Positions 1 through 7,312 of a DNA stretch of 64,000 bases are shown here, piece after piece. Made by a program: the position numbers and the translations under genes. Each line of letters begins with the position of its first letter. Within the stretch, counting starts at the first letter, position 1. The stretch comes from Pseudalkalibacillus hwajinpoensis (lineage in GTDB: Bacteria > Bacillota > Bacilli > Bacillales > Guptibacillaceae). The notes under the pieces are model-generated. The model was not told where the DNA came from and made no database searches. It was given only the letters and a program-made list of their open reading frames with translations. Location: assembly GCF_015234585.1 (NCBI RefSeq), contig NZ_JADFCM010000008.1, positions 248,001 through 312,000 of the forward strand, read 5' to 3'.

Positions 1-98
1 ATAGTTTACTAGGATCGATGCTTTTTCTATTAATAGGAGCTTACTTTGTAAAAGAGATGCAGGTGCCAAAAGCACATGAAAGAGGGGAGAACGTATGA
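1..98 (+). CDS. C-terminal end of a small membrane protein (partial)
   Basis: The frame open from base 3 runs to TGA at 96-98 and its start lies before the window. About 31 residues are visible: one hydrophobic helix (SLLGSMLFLLIGAYFV) and a short charged tail ending in GENV. The stop overlaps an ATG at 95 (ATGA), and the same ATGA style of coupling recurs at 279-282, so this is probably the first visible member of a run of tiny membrane-protein genes. No family is recognised. Confidence 0.45.
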   Translation, partial: SLLGSMLFLLIGAYFVKEMQVPKAHERGENV

Positions 99-111
99 AG
101 GAAATATGCTA

Positions 112-282
112 ATGATAACGCTCTTGACGTGACTCACGATGATTAGTTTGTTATCCATATACTACATAAACAAATCACCAGCAGGTATTTCGAAGGAAGT
201 GATCATGTCTATGGTTGTTGGAGTGATGTTCATGCTAGGAAATAGCATAAGGATAGGCCGTAATGGGGAGGAAAGAGAATGA
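112..282 (+). pseudogene. Small membrane-protein gene interrupted by a TGA
   Basis: From ATG 112, preceded by AAGGAAA at 98-104, the frame reads six codons and then TGA at 130-132. It stays open afterwards to TGA 280-282, which overlaps the next gene's ATG at 279. The downstream part alone (ATG 139, 47 residues) starts with a hydrophobic run, MISLLSIYYI, has a second helix (VIMSMVVGVMFML) and ends in a charged tail, but it has no ribosome binding site. A second, better SD (GAGGGGAGA) serves ATG 95, whose frame stops after five codons. The simplest reading is a degraded two-helix membrane peptide gene. A functional 47-residue version starting at 139 cannot be excluded. Confidence 0.35.
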
Positions 283-524
283 AAATCATAAGAGTTCTCT
301 TGTTGAGTGTTATGATTATTGCTGCTAGTAGTATCGCATGGTTAGGGTTTTCTGGTGGGAACGAAAACCTGTTTCGCTTAGTCATCAGCATCACTGTATT
401 CGCATCACTTTGTTTCTTTTATATAGAAGAAACAAAGAAAAAGCAGCGAAGAGTGACGCTGATTTTCATTGGACTTAGCTTTTTTTCAGTAGTGGTTGGA
501 ATTGTTCAATTAATGAATAGCTAA
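279..524 (+). CDS. Small three-helix membrane protein, unknown function
   Basis: An 81-residue protein with a strong GGGGAGG site at 266-272 before the ATG. It has an N-terminal hydrophobic helix (residues 4-24), a second (about 31-49), a basic loop (EETKKKQRRV) and a third helix (about 59-78). By the positive-inside rule the KKKQRR loop is cytoplasmic. The start overlaps the stop of the upstream remnant, so these genes were probably co-transcribed. No domain is recognised. Confidence 0.6.
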   Translation: MKIIRVLLLSVMIIAASSIAWLGFSGGNENLFRLVISITVFASLCFFYIEETKKKQRRVTLIFIGLSFFSVVVGIVQLMNS

Positions 525-569
525 CAAGCGTATTAGGTCAGGAGCGTCGCTGTTGGACTCTTTTGTTGT

Positions 570-1445
570 CTACTTCACCATCAGATCGATAAATTGTTGC
601 AGCGGTGGTGAAATCCATTTTCGTTCTTTGTATACAATTTGCGTGTAGAGAGTGATGTTATTCGAATGAAATGGAAGCACGGCAACATGCCCATTTTGAA
701 TTTCTCGCTCAACCGCTATTCTTGGTAGAAGCGCAATACCGAGTTGATCCGCGACACATTGCTTAATGGCTTCAAGACTACTAAAGGAAATGATCGATTT
801 CGCTTGTACGTTGGCTTCTTTTAGCCACTTTTCTAGAAGAACTCGATAGGCGCAGCCTTCTTCGGTCAGAATGAGCGTTTCCTCCTCTAATTTCTTTAAA
901 TCCAATACACCAAGTTTCGTGAAATGATGTTGGGGAGGGGCAATCATGACCATTTCTTCCTGACGTATGGGGATCGTTGTTAGATCAGGATGATGTTGTA
1001 ATTGGTCTAACAAAATAGTGATGTCGTACGTGCCATCTACTGTGCCGCCAATTAAGTTTTGACACTGACCAGATTCAAGTCGGATGCGTAATTCAGGATG
1101 CTTTTCTTTGAGCGTTTTAATATAAGGTGTAATATAATACGCTGCAAGTGTTTCGCCAGTTCCAATGCGAATGGTCCCTTTTAAATTGGCATCAGTTCGA
1201 AGGTGAGCTTTTGCTTCATCTGCAAGCTTTATAATTTCCTTCACGTAATCATAAAGCTGTTCTCCTGATGACGTTAACCTCATTTTCCTTCCAACACGCT
1301 CAAACAGTTTCACGTGATAATAGTCTTCAAGCTTCTTGATTTGAGTCGTTACACTCGACTGAGCATAACCTAGTTCTTCTGCTGTTTGTGTGTAGCTTCC
1401 TGATCGAACGACTTCATTAAAAGTATAAAAGTAATTTAAATCCAT
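570..1445 (-). CDS. LysR-family transcriptional regulator
   Basis: About 291 residues from ATG 1445. This start is preferred over ATG 1457 because GGAGGG sits just before it. The N-terminal winged helix-turn-helix (residues 1-60; SGSYTQTAEELGYAQSSVT is the HTH) is followed by a LysR substrate-binding domain (about 88-290; GTIRIGTGETLAAYYITPY opens it). The gene is transcribed divergently from the NADPH-dependent FMN reductase-like gene at 1563 across a short AT-rich spacer, the usual layout for a LysR protein controlling its neighbour. The effector is unknown; the domain order and length resemble the CbbR/CysL group. The family assignment is firm and the target is inference. Confidence 0.88.
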   Translation of the reverse strand: MDLNYFYTFNEVVRSGSYTQTAEELGYAQSSVTTQIKKLEDYYHVKLFERVGRKMRLTSSGEQLYDYVKEIIKLADEAKAHLRTDANLKGTIRIGTGETLAAYYITPYIKTLKEKHPELRIRLESGQCQNLIGGTVDGTYDITILLDQLQHHPDLTTIPIRQEEMVMIAPPQHHFTKLGVLDLKKLEEETLILTEEGCAYRVLLEKWLKEANVQAKSIISFSSLEAIKQCVADQLGIALLPRIAVEREIQNGHVAVLPFHSNNITLYTQIVYKERKWISPPLQQFIDLMVK

Positions 1446-1562
1446 CAGACCCTCCATTAATAATTTCGATAGTTAGTATCAATTATTATAGATAACGTTG
1501 ATGTTTGTTGCAATGATATACTTCTAAGGAATAGACGCTTCACTGTAAAAGGAGAGTGTAGT

Positions 1563-2102
1563 ATGAAGATTATGGCACTATTAGGGAGTACTCGTGAAAA
1601 TGGAAACTCAGAGTACCTGACAAAAAGAATGCTTGAAGGTACGGACCATACGATAGTTTCTCTTGCAGATAAACATATAAATTCGATTGTCGATGAGAGA
1701 CATTCAGAAGGAGGGTTCTCACCAGTAGAGGATGACTATGACGAGTTACTTGAACTACTGTTAGCCCATGATGTTCTCGTTTTCTCAACACCTCTATATT
1801 GGTATGGAATGAGCGGTCCAATGAAGAATTTCTTTGATCGCTGGTCGCAATATTTACGTGATGAACAATTAAATTTAAAAGAAGAGCTAGCAAAGAAAAA
1901 AGCTTATGTGATCGTTACGGGCGGAAGCAGTGCGAAAATTAAAGGACTTCCTCTTATTCAGCAATTTAGCTATATCTTTGAGTTCGTGAACATGGAGTTC
2001 GTCGATTACGTCATCGGTAGCGGTGTGAAGCCGGGGGAAGTAAAGGAAGATCAGTTAGCACTGGATAAGATAGCGAAGTGGAGAAGTGAGTTTCAGATTT
2101 GA
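1563..2102 (+). CDS. NAD(P)H-dependent FMN reductase / flavodoxin-like oxidoreductase
   Basis: A 179-residue flavodoxin-fold protein of the NADPH-dependent FMN reductase family. The phosphate-binding turn of FMN is seen near the N terminus (LLGSTRENGNSEYLT), followed by the TPLYWYGMSGPMKNFFDRW segment around residues 76-94 that contacts the flavin in this family. AAGGAGAG lies at the correct distance before ATG 1563. It probably reduces quinones, azo or nitro compounds, or free flavin with NAD(P)H in the cytoplasm. The divergent LysR gene probably regulates it. The exact substrate cannot be read from the sequence. Confidence 0.85.
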   Translation: MKIMALLGSTRENGNSEYLTKRMLEGTDHTIVSLADKHINSIVDERHSEGGFSPVEDDYDELLELLLAHDVLVFSTPLYWYGMSGPMKNFFDRWSQYLRDEQLNLKEELAKKKAYVIVTGGSSAKIKGLPLIQQFSYIFEFVNMEFVDYVIGSGVKPGEVKEDQLALDKIAKWRSEFQI

Positions 2103-2118
2103 TGTATTGAGAGTATGG

Positions 2119-2151
2119 AAAAGGACGAGATCAATGAGATCTCGTCCTTTT
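2119..2151. terminator. Bidirectional rho-independent terminator
   Basis: Perfect 14-bp stem (2119-2132 with 2138-2151) with an AATGA loop. The arms begin with four A and end with four T, so it can end both the flavin reductase transcript and the convergent gene at 2161. Confidence 0.9.
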
Positions 2152-2160
2152 CAGTGCCTT

Positions 2161-2601
2161 CTATTGTCCGTTTTGAAACTGCTGATCGAGTTCCCTTAAT
2201 TTATCGTAGGACTCTACTAGGTCATCAGGAACCAATTTCCGCCCAAAATCCCAGGCATTTCGTTCGATTTCAGCAAGAAACTTTTGCTGCTCCTCTTCTT
2301 CCTCGTACATTAAAATCCTAAGATCGTGTCTATGCTTCTTGAAATCCAAGTAGTAACCGATCTCATGGTATAGAAGAATTTTTGCGATGTTTTCTTCGGT
2401 TTCTTTCAGTTTGAAGTTTACTTTGGCTTGATAGCCGTTCAATTGTAAATAGTTAAACTTAATTGTATTCGTCGATACGTTATAGCTCATAGGAGCGTTT
2501 AATTCGTTATTAAATTCATAGTTGATTGGTAATTGGTGAAATGCCAATGTGTCTTTAACCAATTCTTCAATATCCCATATATATAGCATGTTTTTAATCA
2601 C
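2161..2601 (-). CDS. M78/ImmA-like zincin-fold protein with degenerate HExxH motif
   Basis: A 146-residue soluble protein. The region around residue 79 reads LLYHEIGYYLDF, resembling the HExxH helix of M78 (IrrE/ImmA-type) metallopeptidases, but the second histidine is tyrosine (HEIGY). A following helix carries E-x-x-A-W-x-F-G (EIERNAWDFG), close to the third-ligand helix E-x-x-A-N-x-F-A of that family. Loss of one zinc ligand suggests an inactive or altered enzyme. The start is a GTG at 2601 or an ATG at 2589; the SD (AAAAAGG) is poorly spaced for both. No regulator partner of the ImmR type is adjacent. The M78 link is an inference from motif shape only. Confidence 0.5.
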   Translation of the reverse strand: MIKNMLYIWDIEELVKDTLAFHQLPINYEFNNELNAPMSYNVSTNTIKFNYLQLNGYQAKVNFKLKETEENIAKILLYHEIGYYLDFKKHRHDLRILMYEEEEEQQKFLAEIERNAWDFGRKLVPDDLVESYDKLRELDQQFQNGQ

Positions 2602-2734
2602 TACCTTTTTGTAAAGCTTTTCTCATTAATGACTTATTTTAAACCATCCACCGCAATACTACCACTATTTTTTTTAGTTGAAACAGTGTGGATTAAAAAA
2701 AGAGACATTTCAACTGAAATGCCCCTTTGTAACG

Positions 2735-4027
2735 TTATAGAAAGACAAAGTAAAGAATGAACAAAGCACCGAGTGTATACATGATCGGATGCACCTGCTT
2801 CCATTCTTTTTTAGCGATCATCGCAAATGGATAAAGAATGAAACCGAGGGCGATCCCTGTTGCCACGCTAAACGTGAGTGGCATCATAATAATCGTTACA
2901 AAAGCAGGGATCACTACTTCTAATCTGCTCCAATCAATCTGCTTCACTTCTGTTGCCATAAGCGCACCAACGATAATTAAGGCTGGGGCTGTTACTTCAG
3001 GTGTTATCACGCCAAGAATGGGTGAGAAGAAGAGAGCAATGAAGAAGCAAATGGAAATAACGACAGATGTGAATCCAGTTCGGCCACCAACGGCAACGCC
3101 AGCGGATGATTCTACGAATGAGGCAGTCGTTGATGTACCGAAGATCGCTCCAACAACTCCAGATGTAGAATCAGCAAGTAGCGCTCGGCCTGCATTCGGA
3201 ATTTCATTGTTTTTCATAAGTCCGGCCTGACTTGCTACGGCAATAAGAGCACCCGCCGTGTCGAAGAAAGCAACGAATAAGAATGTGAAAATAACAGCTA
3301 GAATTTCAGGCGAGAAAATATCTCCTAAATGTTGAAAGACAACCCCAAAAGTTGGTTCAAGGCTTGGCACCTGTCCAACAATCGAGCCTGGTACTTGCAC
3401 AAGACCAATGATCATTCCAATAATCGTGGTTATGACAATACCATAGAAGATGCCACCTCGAATGCCGCGTATCAACATCATTAAAGTAATAACAAAGCCA
3501 AAAGCAGCTAATGCCGTCGTTGGATTTGTAAGCTGTCCGATCGAAATAAACGTTTCTTCGTTTCCAACGACGATTCCTGCATTTTTAAGTCCAACAAAAG
3601 CGATAAAGAAACCAATTCCTGCAGCAATGGCGTGCTTTAAGTCTTTTGGTATGACGTTAATAATTTTCTCTCGTATTTTAAGTAAGCTAAGAATCATAAA
3701 GATAATACCGGCTATAAAGACGCCTGTGAGTGCAATTTCCCAATCAATTCCCATCCCAATAACAACGGAGAAGGTGAAGAAAGAGTTTAATCCCATACTT
3801 GGGGCAATGCCGACAGGGAAGTTTGCGAGTAGGCCAATAAGTAAGGACCCAACGATTGCAGATAGAGCAGTTGCTGTGAAGAGTGCGCCTTTATCAATGC
3901 CTGCTTCACTTAGGATTATGGGGTTAACAACTAATATATATGCCATGGAAAGAAACGTTGTAACCCCAGCTAACGTTTCTTTTCGGTAATTCGTTTCCCG
4001 TTCAGCGAACTGGAAGAAGTTTTTCAT
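2735..4027 (-). CDS. pbuG: NCS2-family guanine/hypoxanthine permease (PbuG/PbuO type)
   Basis: A 430-residue polytopic membrane protein of the AzgA-like NCS2 family. Recognisable segments are ETLAGVTTFLSMAYILVVNP near the N terminus, FPVGIAPSMGLNSFF (the family signature), and FVAFFDTAGALIAVASQAGL in the second half. Length matches B. subtilis PbuG and PbuO (about 430-440). It imports guanine and hypoxanthine with protons. The gene is preceded by a guanine-type purine riboswitch and its own sigma-A promoter, which supports PbuG function rather than adenine transport. It stands alone as a single-gene transcription unit. Confidence 0.88.
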   Translation of the reverse strand: MKNFFQFAERETNYRKETLAGVTTFLSMAYILVVNPIILSEAGIDKGALFTATALSAIVGSLLIGLLANFPVGIAPSMGLNSFFTFSVVIGMGIDWEIALTGVFIAGIIFMILSLLKIREKIINVIPKDLKHAIAAGIGFFIAFVGLKNAGIVVGNEETFISIGQLTNPTTALAAFGFVITLMMLIRGIRGGIFYGIVITTIIGMIIGLVQVPGSIVGQVPSLEPTFGVVFQHLGDIFSPEILAVIFTFLFVAFFDTAGALIAVASQAGLMKNNEIPNAGRALLADSTSGVVGAIFGTSTTASFVESSAGVAVGGRTGFTSVVISICFFIALFFSPILGVITPEVTAPALIIVGALMATEVKQIDWSRLEVVIPAFVTIIMMPLTFSVATGIALGFILYPFAMIAKKEWKQVHPIMYTLGALFILYFVFL

Positions 4028-4046
4028 GATGGACCCTCCTGATCAA

Positions 4047-4176
4047 TAAAAAAAACTCTGGCCAGCAACCAGAGTCAAATCACAAGGAATATGAATGTAT
4101 TCATAATTCCTTGTAGACAAGCCATTTTCGGTAGCTGGTAGAAACGTTCAGGCCGTATTCCTGAACTTATACAAGG
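4047..4176 (-). promoter_or_regulatory. Guanine/hypoxanthine-sensing purine riboswitch with terminator
   Basis: On the minus strand the aptamer spans 4176-4109. P1 is CCTTGTA with TACAAGG; P2 is GTTCAGG with CCTGAAC; the conserved core GTTTCTACCAG leads into P3; the 3' core is TGTCTACAAG. The base before UAC in the 3' junction is C, the guanine-specific identity (U in adenine switches). Downstream a stem, ACAAGGAAT with ATTCCTTGT (4114-4082), reuses the P1 3' strand. A terminator (ACTCTGG with CCAGAGT, 4075-4055) follows and runs into eight T residues just ahead of the permease SD. Confidence 0.93.
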
Positions 4177-4203
4177 TTTATTTAGATGAAATTTATAACG
4201 AGA

Positions 4204-4232
4204 ATCATAACAATGAAAAAAAGGAGGGTCAA
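4204..4232 (-). promoter_or_regulatory. Sigma-A promoter of the permease gene
   Basis: Minus strand TTGACC (4232-4227), 17-bp spacer, TATGAT (4209-4204). The predicted start of transcription falls about 20 nt before the riboswitch aptamer. Confidence 0.75.
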
Positions 4233-4394
4233 TCATTTTAACGAATGTTCCAGTATTCAATGTTTTCACACTTGTATTACAAATGTGTTAATGATTAGCA
4301 AAATGTTAAAAATTATGTAATTTGTAAGAATATGAATCAGACAAGGTTTTTTTGTGGTAATGTAATAAAAAGACAAATTATAAGGGAGAGCGCT

Positions 4395-4565
4395 ATGTTG
4401 CTACAAAGCCTTGAAGATGAAATTCATACGCTGCGAATGGTGCTTTATGATCTAGGACAAGAAGCTGACGATTACTCAAGCGGGAAAATACTTCTCTTAA
4501 GTAAACGATTAGATGAGAAAATAGTGAAGTATCAAAAGCTGAAAAAATACACACGCAACCATTAA
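4395..4565 (+). CDS. Spo0E-family aspartyl-phosphate phosphatase-like small protein
   Basis: A 56-residue protein from ATG 4395, preceded by AAGGGAGA; a longer in-frame start at 4332 has no SD. It is a two-helix Spo0E-like protein: the first helix is LEDEIHTLRMVLYDLG, the second carries the family signature as LLSKRLDEKIVKYQ (usually S-x-x-L-D-x-x-I-x-x-Y). Family members dephosphorylate Spo0A~P or related response regulators and so delay sporulation. The canonical Ser-Gln of the SQELD motif is Ser-Lys here. The gene is monocistronic with its own terminator. Confidence 0.8.
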   Translation: MLLQSLEDEIHTLRMVLYDLGQEADDYSSGKILLLSKRLDEKIVKYQKLKKYTRNH

Positions 4566-4584
4566 GCTTACATCATATAACAAA

Positions 4585-4620
4585 AAAACAAGCTACCTCT
4601 CGATGAGGTAGCTTGTTTTT
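4585..4620. terminator. Bidirectional terminator between spo0E-like gene and glnA
   Basis: 12-bp perfect stem (ACAAGCTACCTC with GAGGTAGCTTGT), five-base loop, T tract on one side and A tract on the other. It serves both convergent genes. Confidence 0.9.
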
Positions 4621-4630
4621 TGTTTACTTA

Positions 4631-5953
4631 TTACTTATTCATGTAGCGGTCCACTTCCCACTGACTTACGTTAAGGGAGTATTCGATCCACTCTTTTTGT
4701 TTCTCTTCAATATATACTTTTGAAGTATGATCTCCTAATGCTTCCATAACTACTTTATCTTCACGAAGTGACTTGATTGCTTCTTTCAAGTTAGTTGGAA
4801 GTGTTGGAACGTCATCTGTGCTTACTTCATACAGGTTACGCGTTTCTGGTGCGCCAGCATCAAGATCATGACGAATACCTTCAAGTCCAGCGTGGATAAC
4901 AGCAGCTAGCGTTAGGTAAGGGTTAGCTGTTGGATCTGGGTTACGAATTTCAAAACGAGTACCCATGCCACGAGTTGTTGGTACGCGAATCATACAGCTT
5001 CGGTTAGAGTGAGACCATGCCACACTTACTGGTGCTTCATAACCAGGAACGAGACGCTTGTATGAGTTAATGTTCGGGTTAGTAATGGCAGCAAGTCCAT
5101 TTGCATGTGAAAGAATACCAGCCATAAATTGCTTCATTGTTTTAGAAATGCCCTCTGGATCGTTCTCATCATAAAATGCGCTTTCGCCTTCAGTAAAGAG
5201 GGAAAGGTGACAATGCATACCAGAACCGTTCTCACCTGCGATTGGCTTAGGCATGAAAGTAGCGTGATAATCGTGACTTGTCGCAACGTCTTTTACAACG
5301 TTTTTGAAGGTCTGGATGTTATCAGCTGCTTTAATGACGCTATCGAAACGGAAGTTGATTTCATGCTGTCCCTGAGCTACTTCGTGGTGGGAAGCTTCCA
5401 TTTCAAAACCGAATTTCTTAAGTGTACGAACGATGTCACGACGTACCTGGTCACCTTTATCTTTTGGTGAAGCATCGAAATAACCTGCGCGGTCATTCAT
5501 CTTACGAATTGGATAACCGTCTTTATCTAGCTTGAAAAGGAAGAATTCTGGTTCAGGGCCAACGTTTACTGTATAACCCATATCTTCAGCTTCCTTCATC
5601 GCTCTTTTCAAAATGTAGCGTGGATCCCCTTCGAAAGGTTCGCCGTCTGGCGTATGAATATCACAGATAAAGCGAGCGATACAATCCTGATCAACAGCGT
5701 CCGGTAGGACTTTGAATGTTTCAAGGTCAGGGAAGAGATACATATCACTTTCCTGAATATCAGAAAAACCTGCAATGGAAGAGCTGTCAAACATTGCTTC
5801 ATTATTCATAACGCTTTCCAATTCTTCAATTGGAAGTTCAACGTTTTTTGTTTCACCAAGCATGTCCGTAAATTCAAGACGAATAAATTCGACTTTCTTT
5901 TCTTTTGCTTCCTTCATGATGTCCTGTTGAATACTATTCTTTGTTAGTGTCAT
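4631..5953 (-). CDS. glnA: Type I glutamine synthetase, divergent paralogue
   Basis: A 440-residue GSI enzyme making glutamine from glutamate, ammonia and ATP. Visible motifs are the beta-Grasp N domain, FDSSSIAGF, GPEPEFFLF (metal ligands), ASHHEVAQGQHEINF, NGSGMHCHLS, NSYKRLVPGYEAP and NRSCMIRVP. Compared from memory with B. subtilis GlnA (444 aa), two features stand out: FDGSSI is FDSSSI, and the arginine at position 62 that takes part in glutamine feedback inhibition (GFVRIEES) is aspartate (GFSDIQES). The feedback glutamate in PGYEAP is kept. No glnR gene is next to it, so this may be a second GS. A GlnR/TnrA box lies upstream. Confidence 0.92.
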   Translation of the reverse strand: MTLTKNSIQQDIMKEAKEKKVEFIRLEFTDMLGETKNVELPIEELESVMNNEAMFDSSSIAGFSDIQESDMYLFPDLETFKVLPDAVDQDCIARFICDIHTPDGEPFEGDPRYILKRAMKEAEDMGYTVNVGPEPEFFLFKLDKDGYPIRKMNDRAGYFDASPKDKGDQVRRDIVRTLKKFGFEMEASHHEVAQGQHEINFRFDSVIKAADNIQTFKNVVKDVATSHDYHATFMPKPIAGENGSGMHCHLSLFTEGESAFYDENDPEGISKTMKQFMAGILSHANGLAAITNPNINSYKRLVPGYEAPVSVAWSHSNRSCMIRVPTTRGMGTRFEIRNPDPTANPYLTLAAVIHAGLEGIRHDLDAGAPETRNLYEVSTDDVPTLPTNLKEAIKSLREDKVVMEALGDHTSKVYIEEKQKEWIEYSLNVSQWEVDRYMNK

Positions 5954-6027
5954 GGATTAAATAACCTCACCTTTAATTTTTTTGTTAGTGTCCATTCTAA
6001 TGATATTTACAGATAATTGTGTTTTTA

Positions 6028-6044
6028 TGTAAGGATTCCTAACA
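6028..6044. promoter_or_regulatory. GlnR/TnrA binding site upstream of glnA
   Basis: TGTAAGGATTCCTAACA is an exact match to the 17-bp consensus TGTNA-N7-TNACA. It lies about 75 bp before the glnA start and overlaps a plausible -35 (TTACAT) on the minus strand, so it probably mediates nitrogen control of glnA. Confidence 0.85.
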
Positions 6045-6210
6045 TAAAAGTTAAAACACAACAATTTATTTGAATATGTCAGTAATAATAACCTTAGATA
6101 AGAGGGGATAAACCACTTTTTTTCTCACTAAATTTTCATAAAGAACTAGAAAGCGCATACAAAACCTTCTATGTAGCTATTTTGAAGCAATAAAATTGTT
6201 TGTTGATATC

Positions 6211-6239
6211 TAGACACCTGTAATGAGAAGTGTTATCAT
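6211..6239 (+). promoter_or_regulatory. Sigma-A promoter of the siderophore uptake operon
   Basis: TAGACA (6211-6216), 17-bp spacer, TATCAT (6234-6239). The -10 lies within the Fur box region. Confidence 0.65.
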
Positions 6240-6265
6240 TCTAAATGATAATGAATCTCAATATC
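6231..6265. promoter_or_regulatory. Fur box(es) controlling the siderophore uptake operon
   Basis: Bases 6247-6265 match the 19-bp Fur consensus (GATAATGATAATCATTATC) at 15 positions. An overlapping inverted repeat, TATCATT-CTA-AATGATA, extends to the left over the -10 region. Binding here would block the promoter under iron-replete conditions. Confidence 0.85.
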
Positions 6266-6289
6266 ACCAAAAAGGGAGAGGTACATATA

Positions 6290-7252
6290 ATGAAAGCTAC
6301 AAAAAAGAGGGTTACTTTTATCTTGATGCTTGCGCTCGTTCTTATATTAGCAGCGTGTGGGAACGAGAATGAGAAAAGCGAATCAAGTGAAGGTGAGAAA
6401 ACAAATGAGATGAAAACTTTTACTTTGCCTGACGGGCAAGAGTTCGATATTCCGGCTAATCCTGAACGAATTGTTGCAACCGATTACGTTGGCTACTTCC
6501 TGGCGCTTGGGATTACTCCAATAGGAGCTCCAGATCAATTTGTTCTTGATAATCCTTATTTTACAGAAGAACAAATTGCGGATATTGAAGATATTGGTAC
6601 GCCGCCATCTGTTGAGAAAGTAACGTCGCTTGATCCGGATTTGATCGTTGTGACGGACCAAGAACAATACGATCTCCTATCTAAAATTGCCCCAACTGTC
6701 CTAGTTCCATTCGGAGCTTATGAGTCACTAGATGAAGAAGTAACGGCTATGGGAGAAATCGCTGGTAAAGAAGATGCAGCGAAAGAGTGGATTGAACAGT
6801 TTGATGAAAAGGCAGCCGCAGCGCGTGAAGAACTAGACGGGGTGATTGGGGAAGACGAGACGGTTGGCATATACGAAGTACAAACAAAAGATTTCTATGT
6901 CTTTGGAGATAACTTTGGTCGTGGTGGTCAGGTCATCTACGATGCTCTTGAGTTAAAAGCACCTGAGAAGATTCAGAAAGAAGTGATTGAAGGAGACAAC
7001 TGGAAACAGATTTCGCTAGAAGTATTGCCTGAATATGCAGCCGATCACATGTTTTATACCGAGTATGCCGCTGAGGATAATCAAGATGTACTAAAGGAAA
7101 CGAAGGAAAGTGCTCTCTGGCAGAACCTTGATGCTGTGAAGAATGGTCACCTTTATGAAATGAACTTTGAAGAAATGTATTACTATGATCCAATTGCAGT
7201 AGAAGGTCAGCTAGATCAAATCGTGAAAACATTCAAAGAAAACAATGAATAA
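6290..7252 (+). CDS. fhuD: Iron-siderophore ABC transporter substrate-binding lipoprotein (FhuD type)
   Basis: 320 residues from ATG 6290, chosen for GGGAGAGG upstream; an earlier in-frame ATG at 6245 lies inside the Fur box. The type II signal peptide ends in LAAC-G, so the mature protein is a lipid-anchored extracellular receptor. A type III solute-binding fold follows, with NPERIVATDY and VTSLDPDLIVV typical of the FecB/FhuD group. It captures ferric siderophore, probably a hydroxamate, for the permeases encoded next. First gene of a Fur-controlled operon. Exact ligand unknown. Confidence 0.88.
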   Translation: MKATKKRVTFILMLALVLILAACGNENEKSESSEGEKTNEMKTFTLPDGQEFDIPANPERIVATDYVGYFLALGITPIGAPDQFVLDNPYFTEEQIADIEDIGTPPSVEKVTSLDPDLIVVTDQEQYDLLSKIAPTVLVPFGAYESLDEEVTAMGEIAGKEDAAKEWIEQFDEKAAAAREELDGVIGEDETVGIYEVQTKDFYVFGDNFGRGGQVIYDALELKAPEKIQKEVIEGDNWKQISLEVLPEYAADHMFYTEYAAEDNQDVLKETKESALWQNLDAVKNGHLYEMNFEEMYYYDPIAVEGQLDQIVKTFKENNE

Positions 7253-7286
7253 TGAAGAAATCCTGGTGCCTGGCACCGGGGTTCTT
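7251..7286 (+). terminator. Attenuator-like hairpin between fhuD and fhuB
   Basis: A long imperfect stem centred on GGTGCC-T-GGCACC and flanked by GAAATCCT / GGGGTTCTTT follows the lipoprotein stop and ends in a short T-rich run. It probably causes partial termination, giving more binding protein than permease. Its core resembles the dispersed GGTG-N5-CACC repeat. Confidence 0.6.
7265..7277. repeat. Palindromic GGTGCCTGGCACC variant of the dispersed core
   Basis: GGTGCC-T-GGCACC differs by one base from the CCTGT-type core found at 46557 and is a perfect palindrome around its centre. The upstream flank seen in other copies is missing, so the relation may be coincidental. Confidence 0.4.
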
Positions 7287-7312
7287 TACTACATAAAGCA
7301 AGGAGTTATCAC

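Noticed and set aside
1446..1562. LysR T-N11-A box between the divergent LysR and flavin reductase genes
   Set aside because: Several AT-rich partial palindromes fit loosely and none is clearly better than chance.
5129..5470. Open frame of about 110 codons opposite glnA
   Set aside because: It is antisense to a strongly conserved gene, has no ribosome binding site and shows no domain; a codon-bias shadow.
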